A stretch of DNA of 5,323 nt from JADFUS01 sp964368765 (GTDB taxonomy: Bacteria; Bacteroidota; Bacteroidia; Bacteroidales; Rikenellaceae): NCBI GenBank assembly GCA_964368765.1, contig CAYJCU010000110.1:1-5323 (forward strand), read 5' to 3'. A program made the translations under genes and the position numbers. Below the pieces are notes generated by a model. That model did no database searches. It saw only the letters and a program-made list of their open reading frames with translations, and was not told the origin of the DNA. Numbering within the stretch: the stretch's first letter is position 1; the number at the start of each line of letters is the position of its first letter. Shown piece after piece: positions 1 through 5,323 of this stretch.

Positions 1-50
1 GTAGATATGACGTGCATAAATTCAATCCTCAGGTTCGCCGGACACTACTA
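1..50 (-). repeat. Left copy of 50-bp inverted repeat, probable insertion-sequence end
   Basis: Read on the minus strand, this segment begins TAGTAGTGTCCGGCG and matches 5246-5295 on the plus strand at 48 of 50 positions. The mismatches are at 14/5282 and 28/5268. The match stops abruptly at base 50 on the inner side; on the outer side it runs to the first base of the window, so it may extend further. The abrupt inner edge, the GTGTCCGG core and the outward direction at both window edges fit the terminus of an insertion sequence whose body lies to the left. No transposase is in view, so the family is not assignable. It begins only 8 bases downstream of the stop codon of the lipoprotein gene. 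Confidence 0.75.
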
Positions 51-58
51 TAATTAAT

Positions 59-1252
59 TTAGTAATACAGAATTAACTGCTTATCCTTGTCTTGTGTTGT
101 TTTAAATATGTGCTCTTTATCTCCGTAAATCAGTTTATATGAGCTGTTTTTATCTAATTTGGCGGTAAAGTAGTTGTTCATATCGGCATTAGCATCACTA
201 GATAATCCCTCTGCAATAATATTATTGTTAATATCATATATTTTGATATTAACAGCTACACGATCCCCACTGGATGAGCTATCACCACCCTTTTTATAAA
301 TTTTCACAGAAATATTTACTCCATCTTTATCGTCGCTCTGTTTATTTTGGGTCTGCTCTTTATGTAATGCAACATACCTATCAGTTACATTAAGGCCAGC
401 AACCGACCTATCTCTCATATCCCACACCATAGGGAAATGTCCCATATTTGTTGGTTTAAACGATGTAGCGTAGACCTGATGTAGTGGATTATTGCTATTC
501 TCAAAGGCGGCACATTTAGCCAAGAACCAACTATGATTAAGTTTTGCTGGATAGTACTCTGCAAAGTACCATTTACCATCTGCCCACACCTCATTCCAGC
601 TATGATTACCCTCTTTAGTAACCCACTGCGGTGCACCTGCTAAACGAGATGGTATACCTACTGACCTTAAAGCATTAGTAAATAGTATCGAAAGACCACT
701 ACAAGATGCCATACCTATCTCCATAGACTCAAAAGCAGACTGATTGGCTTTTCGGCGTTTAGTGTTATACTCAACCTTTACTAAATCCCTTATTCTGATA
801 TTAATTGTATCAATAGCCTCAAAAAGGTTTTTAGATTCGACTACCAACGGAGAGAATAGTTCATAAAAAAGCTCTCTCCACTCCTCTCGTGTTTCATCCA
901 TAGACACATACGGAAGAACATCATTATAAAAAAGTTCTAACGGTATATCACTTGCCCATTTATTTGCCCTACGTGCTTTATAGGCATACTCTACATTTTT
1001 AGATATAAGCGCAACAGAAATAGTATCTAAATCGTGCTGGGGCATATAGGCATACAGAAAAGCAGTCCCTTCACGTTCGCTCTCGGGGGTCTCTCTTATC
1101 GCTTTATCTATCTCTTTTGCTCTATCTTTGGATAGTTTAGATAAGCGCTCTTTAATGGTGTTAGTAATTTCAGGGTTTACGCCCTCATACTCAGTGTTAC
1201 ATGAAATAAGTAACAATAGTAACAGTAAATAGTAGCTCAGGTTTCTCTTCAT
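59..1252 (-). CDS. Transglutaminase-like domain lipoprotein
   Basis: This 397-residue protein is predicted to be exported and lipid-anchored. It has a short basic N-terminus, a leucine-rich hydrophobic stretch (about residues 5-16) and a lipobox LISC with the acylated cysteine at C18. Residues 25-170 are helical and charged, with no recognised domain. A transglutaminase/protease-like core follows: the cysteine motif MASCSGLSILF (C184), the histidine motif NHSWNEVW (H217), then DGKWYFAEYYP. The third triad position appears to be Glu (E232) rather than the usual Asp. From memory, this Glu, together with the downstream HFPMVWD and NVTDRY segments, is typical of a Bacteroidota subgroup of these proteins. 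Residues about 312-397 look like a separate beta-rich domain after a polar linker containing a serine run (325-328). Substrate and reaction are unknown; a cysteine peptidase or amidase acting on proteins or peptidoglycan is possible, but this is inference. The start at 1252 is favoured because it gives a complete signal peptide. It follows tsaE by 48 bases, with no clear ribosome binding site. Confidence 0.88.
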   Translation of the reverse strand: MKRNLSYYLLLLLLLISCNTEYEGVNPEITNTIKERLSKLSKDRAKEIDKAIRETPESEREGTAFLYAYMPQHDLDTISVALISKNVEYAYKARRANKWASDIPLELFYNDVLPYVSMDETREEWRELFYELFSPLVVESKNLFEAIDTINIRIRDLVKVEYNTKRRKANQSAFESMEIGMASCSGLSILFTNALRSVGIPSRLAGAPQWVTKEGNHSWNEVWADGKWYFAEYYPAKLNHSWFLAKCAAFENSNNPLHQVYATSFKPTNMGHFPMVWDMRDRSVAGLNVTDRYVALHKEQTQNKQSDDKDGVNISVKIYKKGGDSSSSGDRVAVNIKIYDINNNIIAEGLSSDANADMNNYFTAKLDKNSSYKLIYGDKEHIFKTTQDKDKQLILYY

Positions 1253-1300
1253 AACAATATTTGTTTATGGTTTGTATAGCTAAGTTACTCAATGATGAAA

Positions 1301-1738
1301 TTAGAATCTAAATCGTCTGCCGTTACCCTCTGTCTGCTCTATCTCTATTTTTAAATTTTTTATCTCATCATCATCTTGTGGTAATAGCTCTTCAATAAGC
1401 TCAGGCCACTCAATAAGACACAAATTGCCGCTATAAAAGTACTCTTCATAGCCCATATCAAGAACCTCTTGTATCTTATTGATTCTATAAAAATCAAAGT
1501 GGAAACACTGCTCACCACTTGTCATTTTATACTCATTAATTATAGCAAATGTTGGACTAGTAACCACATCAATAACACCTAACTGCGAACACATCTCACG
1601 GATAAGGGTTGTCTTACCTGCTCCCATTGAGCCATAAAACTCTATGATATTATAGTTACCACTCTTTATATATTCTAGCAATTGATGAGCCACCTTAGGT
1701 AACTCATCAATACACTTTATATTTATCTCTTGTCTCAT
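1301..1738 (-). CDS. tsaE: tRNA threonylcarbamoyladenosine biosynthesis ATPase TsaE
   Basis: TsaE is the small P-loop ATPase that works with TsaB and TsaD (with TsaC supplying threonylcarbamoyl-AMP) to make N6-threonylcarbamoyladenosine at position 37 of ANN-decoding tRNAs in the cytoplasm. The 145 residues match the family's usual size of roughly 140-160. Visible motifs in order are Walker A GSMGAGKTT (36-44, with K42 and T43), the TSPTF segment (60-64), the HFDFYR motif (80-85, with the acidic residue D82) and LIEWPE (108-113), all hallmarks of TsaE. The gene starts 12 bases after porX ends, and this porX-tsaE adjacency is common in Bacteroidota, so the two are probably co-transcribed. Nothing appears truncated. 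It is expected to be essential or nearly so, as the t6A pathway is in most bacteria. Confidence 0.95.
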   Translation of the reverse strand: MRQEINIKCIDELPKVAHQLLEYIKSGNYNIIEFYGSMGAGKTTLIREMCSQLGVIDVVTSPTFAIINEYKMTSGEQCFHFDFYRINKIQEVLDMGYEEYFYSGNLCLIEWPELIEELLPQDDDEIKNLKIEIEQTEGNGRRFRF

Positions 1739-1750
1739 AAATAAACTTTA

Positions 1751-3304
1751 CTATTTAGGTTGCATAACAATAAAAGGAACTAACATCTCCTCAAGTGATA
1801 CACCTCCATGCTGGAAAGTATCTTTATAGTAACGCACATAGTGGTTATAGTTATTTGGATATGCAAAGAAATCTCTATTGCATGCAAAAATATAACTCGA
1901 AGCTAAATTAGACTTAGGAAGTGCCACCTCTTCGGGGTTTGTTATCTCAAATACCTCTTTAGGGTTGTAATTAAGGTTTTTACCTGTCTTATAGCGTAGG
2001 TTTGTAGAGGTCTCTCTATCTCCTATTACCTTAATAGCATCTTTAACATGGATAGTACCGTGATCAGAAGTGATAATAACAGTATGCCCCATATTTGATA
2101 GCTCTCTTAGGATAGTAAATAGCTCTGAGTGCTCAAACCACGAACGAGTGAGCGAACGGAACGCCGCCACATCATCAGCTAACTCTCTAATAATATCAGT
2201 ATCAGTACGAGCATGCGAAAGAATATCTAAGAAATTATAAACAATAACAGATAGTTTATAATCATCTAGTCTGCTGATAGAATCAAGTAATCTCTTGCCC
2301 GCCTCAGGGCGTACTAACTTTTCGAAAAGTACCTTATAATTTTTACCATAAGTTTGGAGTTGGCGACGTAAGAAATCCTCTTCATATTTATTCTTACCCC
2401 CCTCCTCATTATCGTTTAGCCATTGATTAGGCATTATCTTGTCGATAGCCAAAGGTGTTAAACCTGCAAAAATAGCGTTACGTGCATATTGAGTGGCAGT
2501 AGGCAGTATACTGCAATAGAAATCCTCTTTCTCTACACTATAAAAACTTGAAAGAAGAGGGCGGATAACTAACCACTGATCATAACGTAGGTTATCAATC
2601 AGTAGAAAAGTTGTTTTGGTATTATTATCCACCACAGGGAATACACTATTACGGAAAAGCGTATGCGAAAGGTTTGGTTTATTCTCTACGCCATCAGATT
2701 TAAACCAACTCTTATACACCTTTTTAATATATTTAGCAAATTCGTTATTTGCCTCATTAATCTGATATTGAAGAATCTCTTTAACACTCTCATCTCTCAA
2801 ATCAGATAGTTGTATATCCCAATTGGTTAATTTTTTATATATGTTTATCCAATCCTCTATTGTGCGGGCATCAGAAAAAGACATAGATATTGAAGTGAAC
2901 TCTTTGCGATAATCTGTTGTTGTTACCTCATCATAAATCTCTTGCTTATGTAGATTCTTTTTTATAGACATAAGAACCTGATTAGGGTTGACTGGCTTAA
3001 TAAGATAATCTGTTATGTTAGCCCCCACCGCTCGGTTCATGATATTCTCCTCCTCACTCTTTGTTACCATAACAATAGGAACTGTTGGACGCACCTCTTT
3101 TATTTTGGTTATTGTCTCAAGTCCTGTCATTCCTGGCATCATCTCATCAAGAATAATAAGCTCATAATTCTCACTCTTAATCATATCAAGAGCATCATAG
3201 CCATTATTGCATGACTCAATATCATATCCTTTTGATTCAAGGAACATTATATGAGGTTTTAGGTACTCAATTTCATCGTCTACCCATAGAATTTTTTTAT
3301 TCAT
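1751..3304 (-). CDS. porX: PorX-type response regulator with PglZ/alkaline-phosphatase output domain
   Basis: This 517-residue cytoplasmic protein has two parts. Residues 1-120 form a CheY-like receiver: acidic pair D9/D10, probable phospho-acceptor D53 in LDEMMPG, switch threonine T81 and lysine K103 in LIKP. After a helical linker (about 120-215) comes an alkaline-phosphatase-superfamily (PglZ) domain. Its probable metal ligands and active-site residues include D237 in LLIDNLRYDQW, threonines T269/T271 in LPTATQYARN, D360 and H364 in FLDILSH, D414/H415 in TSDHGT and H499 in FQHGG. In Porphyromonas and Flavobacterium, PorX is the partner of the kinase PorY and regulates type IX secretion, and its output domain hydrolyses oligonucleotides including cyclic ones. 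All expected catalytic residues look intact. Whether this organism has a type IX system cannot be seen here, and no kinase gene is nearby. The gene lies 74 bases downstream of mlaF and 12 bases upstream of tsaE. The ATG at 3304 places the first receiver strand (KKILWVDDE) right at the N-terminus, as usual. Confidence 0.93.
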   Translation of the reverse strand: MNKKILWVDDEIEYLKPHIMFLESKGYDIESCNNGYDALDMIKSENYELIILDEMMPGMTGLETITKIKEVRPTVPIVMVTKSEEENIMNRAVGANITDYLIKPVNPNQVLMSIKKNLHKQEIYDEVTTTDYRKEFTSISMSFSDARTIEDWINIYKKLTNWDIQLSDLRDESVKEILQYQINEANNEFAKYIKKVYKSWFKSDGVENKPNLSHTLFRNSVFPVVDNNTKTTFLLIDNLRYDQWLVIRPLLSSFYSVEKEDFYCSILPTATQYARNAIFAGLTPLAIDKIMPNQWLNDNEEGGKNKYEEDFLRRQLQTYGKNYKVLFEKLVRPEAGKRLLDSISRLDDYKLSVIVYNFLDILSHARTDTDIIRELADDVAAFRSLTRSWFEHSELFTILRELSNMGHTVIITSDHGTIHVKDAIKVIGDRETSTNLRYKTGKNLNYNPKEVFEITNPEEVALPKSNLASSYIFACNRDFFAYPNNYNHYVRYYKDTFQHGGVSLEEMLVPFIVMQPK

Positions 3305-3378
3305 AATTTACAGCTGTTTAATATTTACCTAAAAGTAGAACGCTAGCCTGAAAAATAAAATTGTTATATTTTTAAAAA

Positions 3379-4176
3379 TTATTGCTCTAATTTCATTTTT
3401 GCGGCTAAGTCTAAACCAGTTCGTGCTATTTTAGCCATATTAGAGGCAAACACAAATTCGTTTAGTTCTTCATTATCAGATGATAATATATTAGCACTTG
3501 TGCCTTGCCACCATAGCTTACCCTCATATATAAATGATATATTATCGCCAATCTCTATAACCGAGTTCATATCGTGAGAGTTGATAATAGTTGTTATATT
3601 ATACTCTTGCGTTATCTCTTTGATAAGCGCATCAATAACAAGCGATGTTTTAGGGTCGAGACCTGAATTAGGCTCGTCGCAGAAAAGATATTTCGGATTA
3701 ACAACAATAGCCCTAGCAATAGATGCACGTTTTACCATACCACCACTTATCTCTGATGGGTATAGATTGAGGGCATGCATAAGACCTACCCTCTCAAGAC
3801 ACTTATGTGCTGTTGCTATTTTCTCTTTCTCTGTCATATTTGTAAATACATCAAGCGGAAATTTAACATTCTCAAGAACCGTTGATGAGTCGAATAGTGC
3901 CCCACCTTGGAATAACATACCAGATTTTTGGCGTACTATATTTTTCTCTTTACTATTTAAGTGGTTATAACATATTCCATCATATAGTATTTCGCCCTCC
4001 GTAACATCATGAAGCCCTACTAATGATTTAAGAAGTACTGTCTTACCCGAACCACTCTTACCTATAATAAAGTTAATCTTGCCAGCCTCAAAGGTGGTAG
4101 ATATATTATCTAGAACTTTACGTTGGTTATTATTATCCTCAACAAATATTTTTGTTATATTTTTAATCTCTATCAT
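3379..4176 (-). CDS. mlaF: Phospholipid ABC transporter ATP-binding protein MlaF
   Basis: This is the ATPase subunit of the MlaFE-type (MCE family) transporter, sitting on the cytoplasmic face of the inner membrane and driving phospholipid movement between inner and outer membranes. The 265 residues carry a complete nucleotide-binding domain: Walker A GKSGSGKT (39-46), Q-loop FQGGALFDS (Q90), the signature ISGGMVKRASIARAI (143-157) with Met after SGG as is characteristic of MlaF, Walker B YLFCDEPNSGLD (D167, catalytic E168, D-loop 171-174) and the H-loop histidine H201 in NSHD. Residues after about 230 form the C-terminal extension seen in MlaF proteins. The ATG is 6 bases after the mlaE stop, so the two genes are almost certainly translated from one message. 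No mlaD (MCE substrate-binding protein) or mlaB gene follows directly. In the Mla pathway the net direction has been argued mainly as retrograde; direction here is not decidable from sequence. Confidence 0.93.
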   Translation of the reverse strand: MIEIKNITKIFVEDNNNQRKVLDNISTTFEAGKINFIIGKSGSGKTVLLKSLVGLHDVTEGEILYDGICYNHLNSKEKNIVRQKSGMLFQGGALFDSSTVLENVKFPLDVFTNMTEKEKIATAHKCLERVGLMHALNLYPSEISGGMVKRASIARAIVVNPKYLFCDEPNSGLDPKTSLVIDALIKEITQEYNITTIINSHDMNSVIEIGDNISFIYEGKLWWQGTSANILSSDNEELNEFVFASNMAKIARTGLDLAAKMKLEQ

Positions 4177-4182
4177 AATACG

Positions 4183-4929
4183 CTAATAATTAAAGAATAA
4201 CCTTGTAATGATAAGGTCAAAAAGAAGAATAATGATAACACTATGCACAACGGCACGTGTACTAGCACGCCCCACCTCAATGGTATTATCTTTCTTTGAG
4301 TAGCCGTTAAATGCAGATATAGATGTGATTATATATCCAAAAAGTGCCATTTTAACAAGACCATATATAACACCAGTTATTCTGAAATAGTAGAATAGCC
4401 CTGTAATATACTCGTCAGGTGTCATAGAACCCGTTGTTAATATAGCTAAATATCCCCCTATAATACCAACAAATATACTAACAATAGTAAGGAAAGGGAA
4501 AAATACTACCGCAGCTATTATCTTTGGTAGAATAAGATAATTAGCCGAATTGATACCCATCACCTCAAGAGCATCTATCTGCTCTGTGATACGCATAGTG
4601 CCTAGCTCTGATGCTATGTTAGAGCCCACCTTACCTGCTAAGATAAGAGCCACTACCGCCGAACTAAACTCTAATATTAGAGTCTCTTTAGTTGCGTAAC
4701 CTATAAGGTATTTAGGGATAAATGGCGATTCGAAGTTAATAATCATCTGAAGAGCCACTACCGCTCCAATAAATACTGAGATTATAGCAACAATACCTAT
4801 CGAATCTACCCCTAATTTATCTATCTCATTTATTATCTGCCTACGTAGTATCGAGCGTTTTGCTGGACGCCTAAATACTTTTGACATTAGTTGCCAATAG
4901 CAACCTATCATTTCTAAGATTCTAATCAT
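4183..4929 (-). CDS. mlaE: Phospholipid ABC transporter permease MlaE
   Basis: This is the membrane permease of the MlaFE transporter, forming a dimer in the inner membrane that binds MlaF. Translated from the ATG at 4929 it is 248 residues, the normal size for Bacteroidota MlaE. It opens with an amphipathic interface helix (MIRILEMIGCYWQLM, then KVFRRPAKR), followed by about five hydrophobic segments (roughly residues 44-64, 84-106, 132-164, 182-206 and 227-244). The conserved core EFSSAVVALILAGKVGSNIA (87-106) and the cytoplasmic coupling segment RITEQIDALEVMG (113-125) identify the family. The frame is open further upstream to a GTG at 4989, adding 20 residues (MIYHLLLLFLQF...). I prefer 4929: it gives the family's usual N-terminus, is preceded by GGAGATG on the minus strand, and a -7-like promoter box at 4960-4967 would lie inside the longer version. 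It is followed by mlaF after 6 bases. Confidence 0.92.
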   Translation of the reverse strand: MIRILEMIGCYWQLMSKVFRRPAKRSILRRQIINEIDKLGVDSIGIVAIISVFIGAVVALQMIINFESPFIPKYLIGYATKETLILEFSSAVVALILAGKVGSNIASELGTMRITEQIDALEVMGINSANYLILPKIIAAVVFFPFLTIVSIFVGIIGGYLAILTTGSMTPDEYITGLFYYFRITGVIYGLVKMALFGYIITSISAFNGYSKKDNTIEVGRASTRAVVHSVIIILLFDLIITRLFFNY

Positions 4930-4959
4930 AATTAATTTTACATCTCCAATTACAAACTG

Positions 4960-4967
4960 CAAAAATA
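4960..4967 (-). promoter_or_regulatory. mlaE: Candidate Bacteroidota -7 promoter box for mlaE-mlaF
   Basis: On the minus strand this reads TATTTTTG, an exact match to the Bacteroidota sigma-ABfr -7 consensus TAnnTTTG. A transcript starting a few bases downstream would have a leader of roughly 25 bases, containing GGAGATG (4942-4948), before the ATG at 4929. No clear -33 TTG element is visible at the expected distance upstream, and AT-rich DNA produces such boxes by chance, so the call is tentative. Confidence 0.45.
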
Positions 4968-4988
4968 GCAATAATAAATGATATATCA

Positions 4989-5198
4989 CTAATAATTTGA
5001 TAATTTATTTAGGGCAAACGCACGAAAAATATTTTTAAGGTGCACCCAAATTTCTGGTTTATTTTTTCTGTAAATTACGCTTTTTTGAAAAAAAAGCTCG
5101 GCTTTCAGCCTTGCAAAAAAACGTTTCGTCGCTTTAAACTCCTCACGACGCTCACTCTTGTTCGCTTCAGGGCAAACGTGGTAGCTTATTGATTGCAT
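4989..5198 (-). CDS. Doubtful 69-residue basic ORF lying in repeat element
   Basis: An open frame of 69 codons with an ATG start runs through most of the repeat-rich segment upstream of mlaE, and its TAG stop overlaps the upstream GTG of the mlaE frame by one base. The product would be strongly basic (15 Lys/Arg against 6 Asp/Glu), with no signal peptide, membrane segment or domain I recognise. Its ends are built from repeat DNA: CACGTTTGCCCTG encodes HVCP near the N-terminus, and CGTGCGTTTGCCC encodes RAFA near the C-terminus. No ribosome binding site is apparent. I think this is more likely a reading frame carried by a repeated intergenic element than a real gene, but such frames are often annotated as hypothetical proteins and I cannot rule out translation. 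Confidence 0.2.
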   Translation of the reverse strand: MQSISYHVCPEANKSERREEFKATKRFFARLKAELFFQKSVIYRKNKPEIWVHLKNIFRAFALNKLSNY

Positions 5199-5221
5199 TT
5201 AACTCTTCGTGCGTTTGCCCT
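5011..5221. repeat. 211-bp intergenic element bounded by 16-bp perfect inverted repeats
   Basis: The ends AGGGCAAACGCACGAA (5011-5026) and TTCGTGCGTTTGCCCT (5206-5221) are perfect inverted copies. A third copy of the core, CAGGGCAAACG at 5168-5178, lies inside in the same orientation as the left end and forms an 11-bp perfect inverted repeat with 5212-5222. Other local symmetry includes AAAAATATTTTT (5025-5036), GGTGCACC (5039-5046) and a stem GCTTTTTT/AAAAAAGC (5079-5086 with 5090-5097). No target-site duplication directly flanks it. The layout resembles a small non-autonomous transposable or dispersed intergenic repeat. Its copy number in the genome is unknown, and it encodes no protein apart from the doubtful ORF that overlaps it. 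The stretch 4990-5245 holds nothing else I can support. Confidence 0.6.
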
Positions 5222-5245
5222 GGGTAACTTATTCAGATTTATTAT

Positions 5246-5295
5246 TAGTAGTGTCCGGCGAACCTGATGATTGAATTTATGTACGTCATATCTAC
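5246..5295 (+). repeat. Right copy of 50-bp inverted repeat, probable insertion-sequence end
   Basis: This segment begins TAGTAGTGTCCGGCG and reads toward the right edge of the window. It is the inverted partner of 1-50, differing at only 2 of 50 positions. Since the two copies both point outward, the most economical reading is one end of each of two insertion-sequence copies flanking this chromosomal segment, or a sequence contig that stops where repeats begin. The alternative, that the window is the interior of one large unit bounded by these repeats, cannot be excluded. At 28 bases beyond the repeat the window ends, so no transposase coding is visible. Confidence 0.75.
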
Positions 5296-5300
5296 CCTAA

Positions 5301-5322
5301 AACCCACCATATAAGATGGGTT
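5301..5322. repeat. Small hairpin just inside the probable insertion sequence
   Basis: AACCCACC (5301-5308) and GATGGGTT (5315-5322) can pair with seven of eight positions matching around the six-base loop ATATAA. It lies 5 bases beyond the right 50-bp repeat. Such subterminal hairpins occur in some insertion sequences, where they can hide the transposase start from read-through transcripts, but that role here is inference. Confidence 0.35.
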
Positions 5323-5323
5323 G

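Noticed and set aside
415..636. 73-codon minus-strand open frame
   Set aside because: It lies wholly inside the lipoprotein gene in another frame, and its translation shows no domain; it is a shadow frame.
1253..1300. Possible independent promoter for the lipoprotein gene in the 48-bp gap after tsaE
   Set aside because: No TAnnTTTG box is present; the sequence is simply AT-rich.
3330..3357. Promoter-like boxes upstream of porX, TACTTTTA (3330-3337) and TATTTTTC (3350-3357) on the minus strand
   Set aside because: Both miss the final G of TAnnTTTG and neither has a convincing -33 TTG; in such AT-rich DNA they are expected by chance.
3361..3378. AT-only palindrome TTTTTAAAAA-like sequence after the mlaF stop as a terminator
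   Set aside because: It has no GC-rich stem, so it is not a credible intrinsic terminator.
3581..3970. 129-codon plus-strand open frame
   Set aside because: It is antisense to mlaF, whose motifs are complete, and its product resembles no known protein; it is a shadow frame.
5088..5110. Possible intrinsic terminator on the minus strand: a GGCT-GAA-AGCC stem followed by a run of eight T
   Set aside because: The stem is only four base pairs and four bases separate it from the T run, so it is too weak to call.
5011..5221. CRISPR-like array suggested by three copies of AGGGCAAACG
   Set aside because: The copies are in mixed orientation, short and unevenly spaced, with no regular spacers and no cas genes.

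Overview
The window comes from an AT-rich Bacteroidota genome, most likely of the order Bacteroidales. The evidence is the gene content (a PorX-type response regulator fused to a PglZ-type phosphatase, next to tsaE), the scarcity of Shine-Dalgarno sequences, and a TAnnTTTG-type -7 promoter box. Genus and family cannot be fixed from this stretch. All five well-supported genes lie on the minus strand, so transcription runs from high to low coordinates.

In transcription order: a repeat-rich gene-poor stretch (4990-5245), mlaE (permease, start best placed at 4929), mlaF (ATPase), porX (receiver plus alkaline-phosphatase-like output domain), tsaE (ATPase for tRNA t6A synthesis), and a lipoprotein with a transglutaminase-like domain. 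mlaE-mlaF and porX-tsaE are separated by only 6 and 12 bases and are probably co-transcribed pairs. The gaps of 74 bases (mlaF-porX) and 48 bases (tsaE-lipoprotein) could allow read-through or hold weak promoters; no convincing terminator is visible in either. MlaE and MlaF together form the core of an ABC transporter that moves phospholipids between the inner and outer membranes. PorX is a signalling protein that in T9SS-bearing relatives controls type IX secretion. TsaE is housekeeping. The lipoprotein is a cell-envelope protein of unknown substrate.

Two layers of repeats frame the genes. The outermost is a 50-bp inverted repeat with 48 of 50 positions identical, at 1-50 and 5246-5295. It reads outward from TAGTAGTGTCCGG at both edges and looks like the ends of insertion-sequence copies that lie mostly outside the window. 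The second lies upstream of mlaE: a 211-bp segment (5011-5221) bounded by a perfect 16-bp inverted repeat, with a third copy of its core inside. It resembles a small non-autonomous repeat element.

No new multi-gene system is evident. The coding content is ordinary Bacteroidales core genome, and the most interesting parts are the repeats and the intergenic element.
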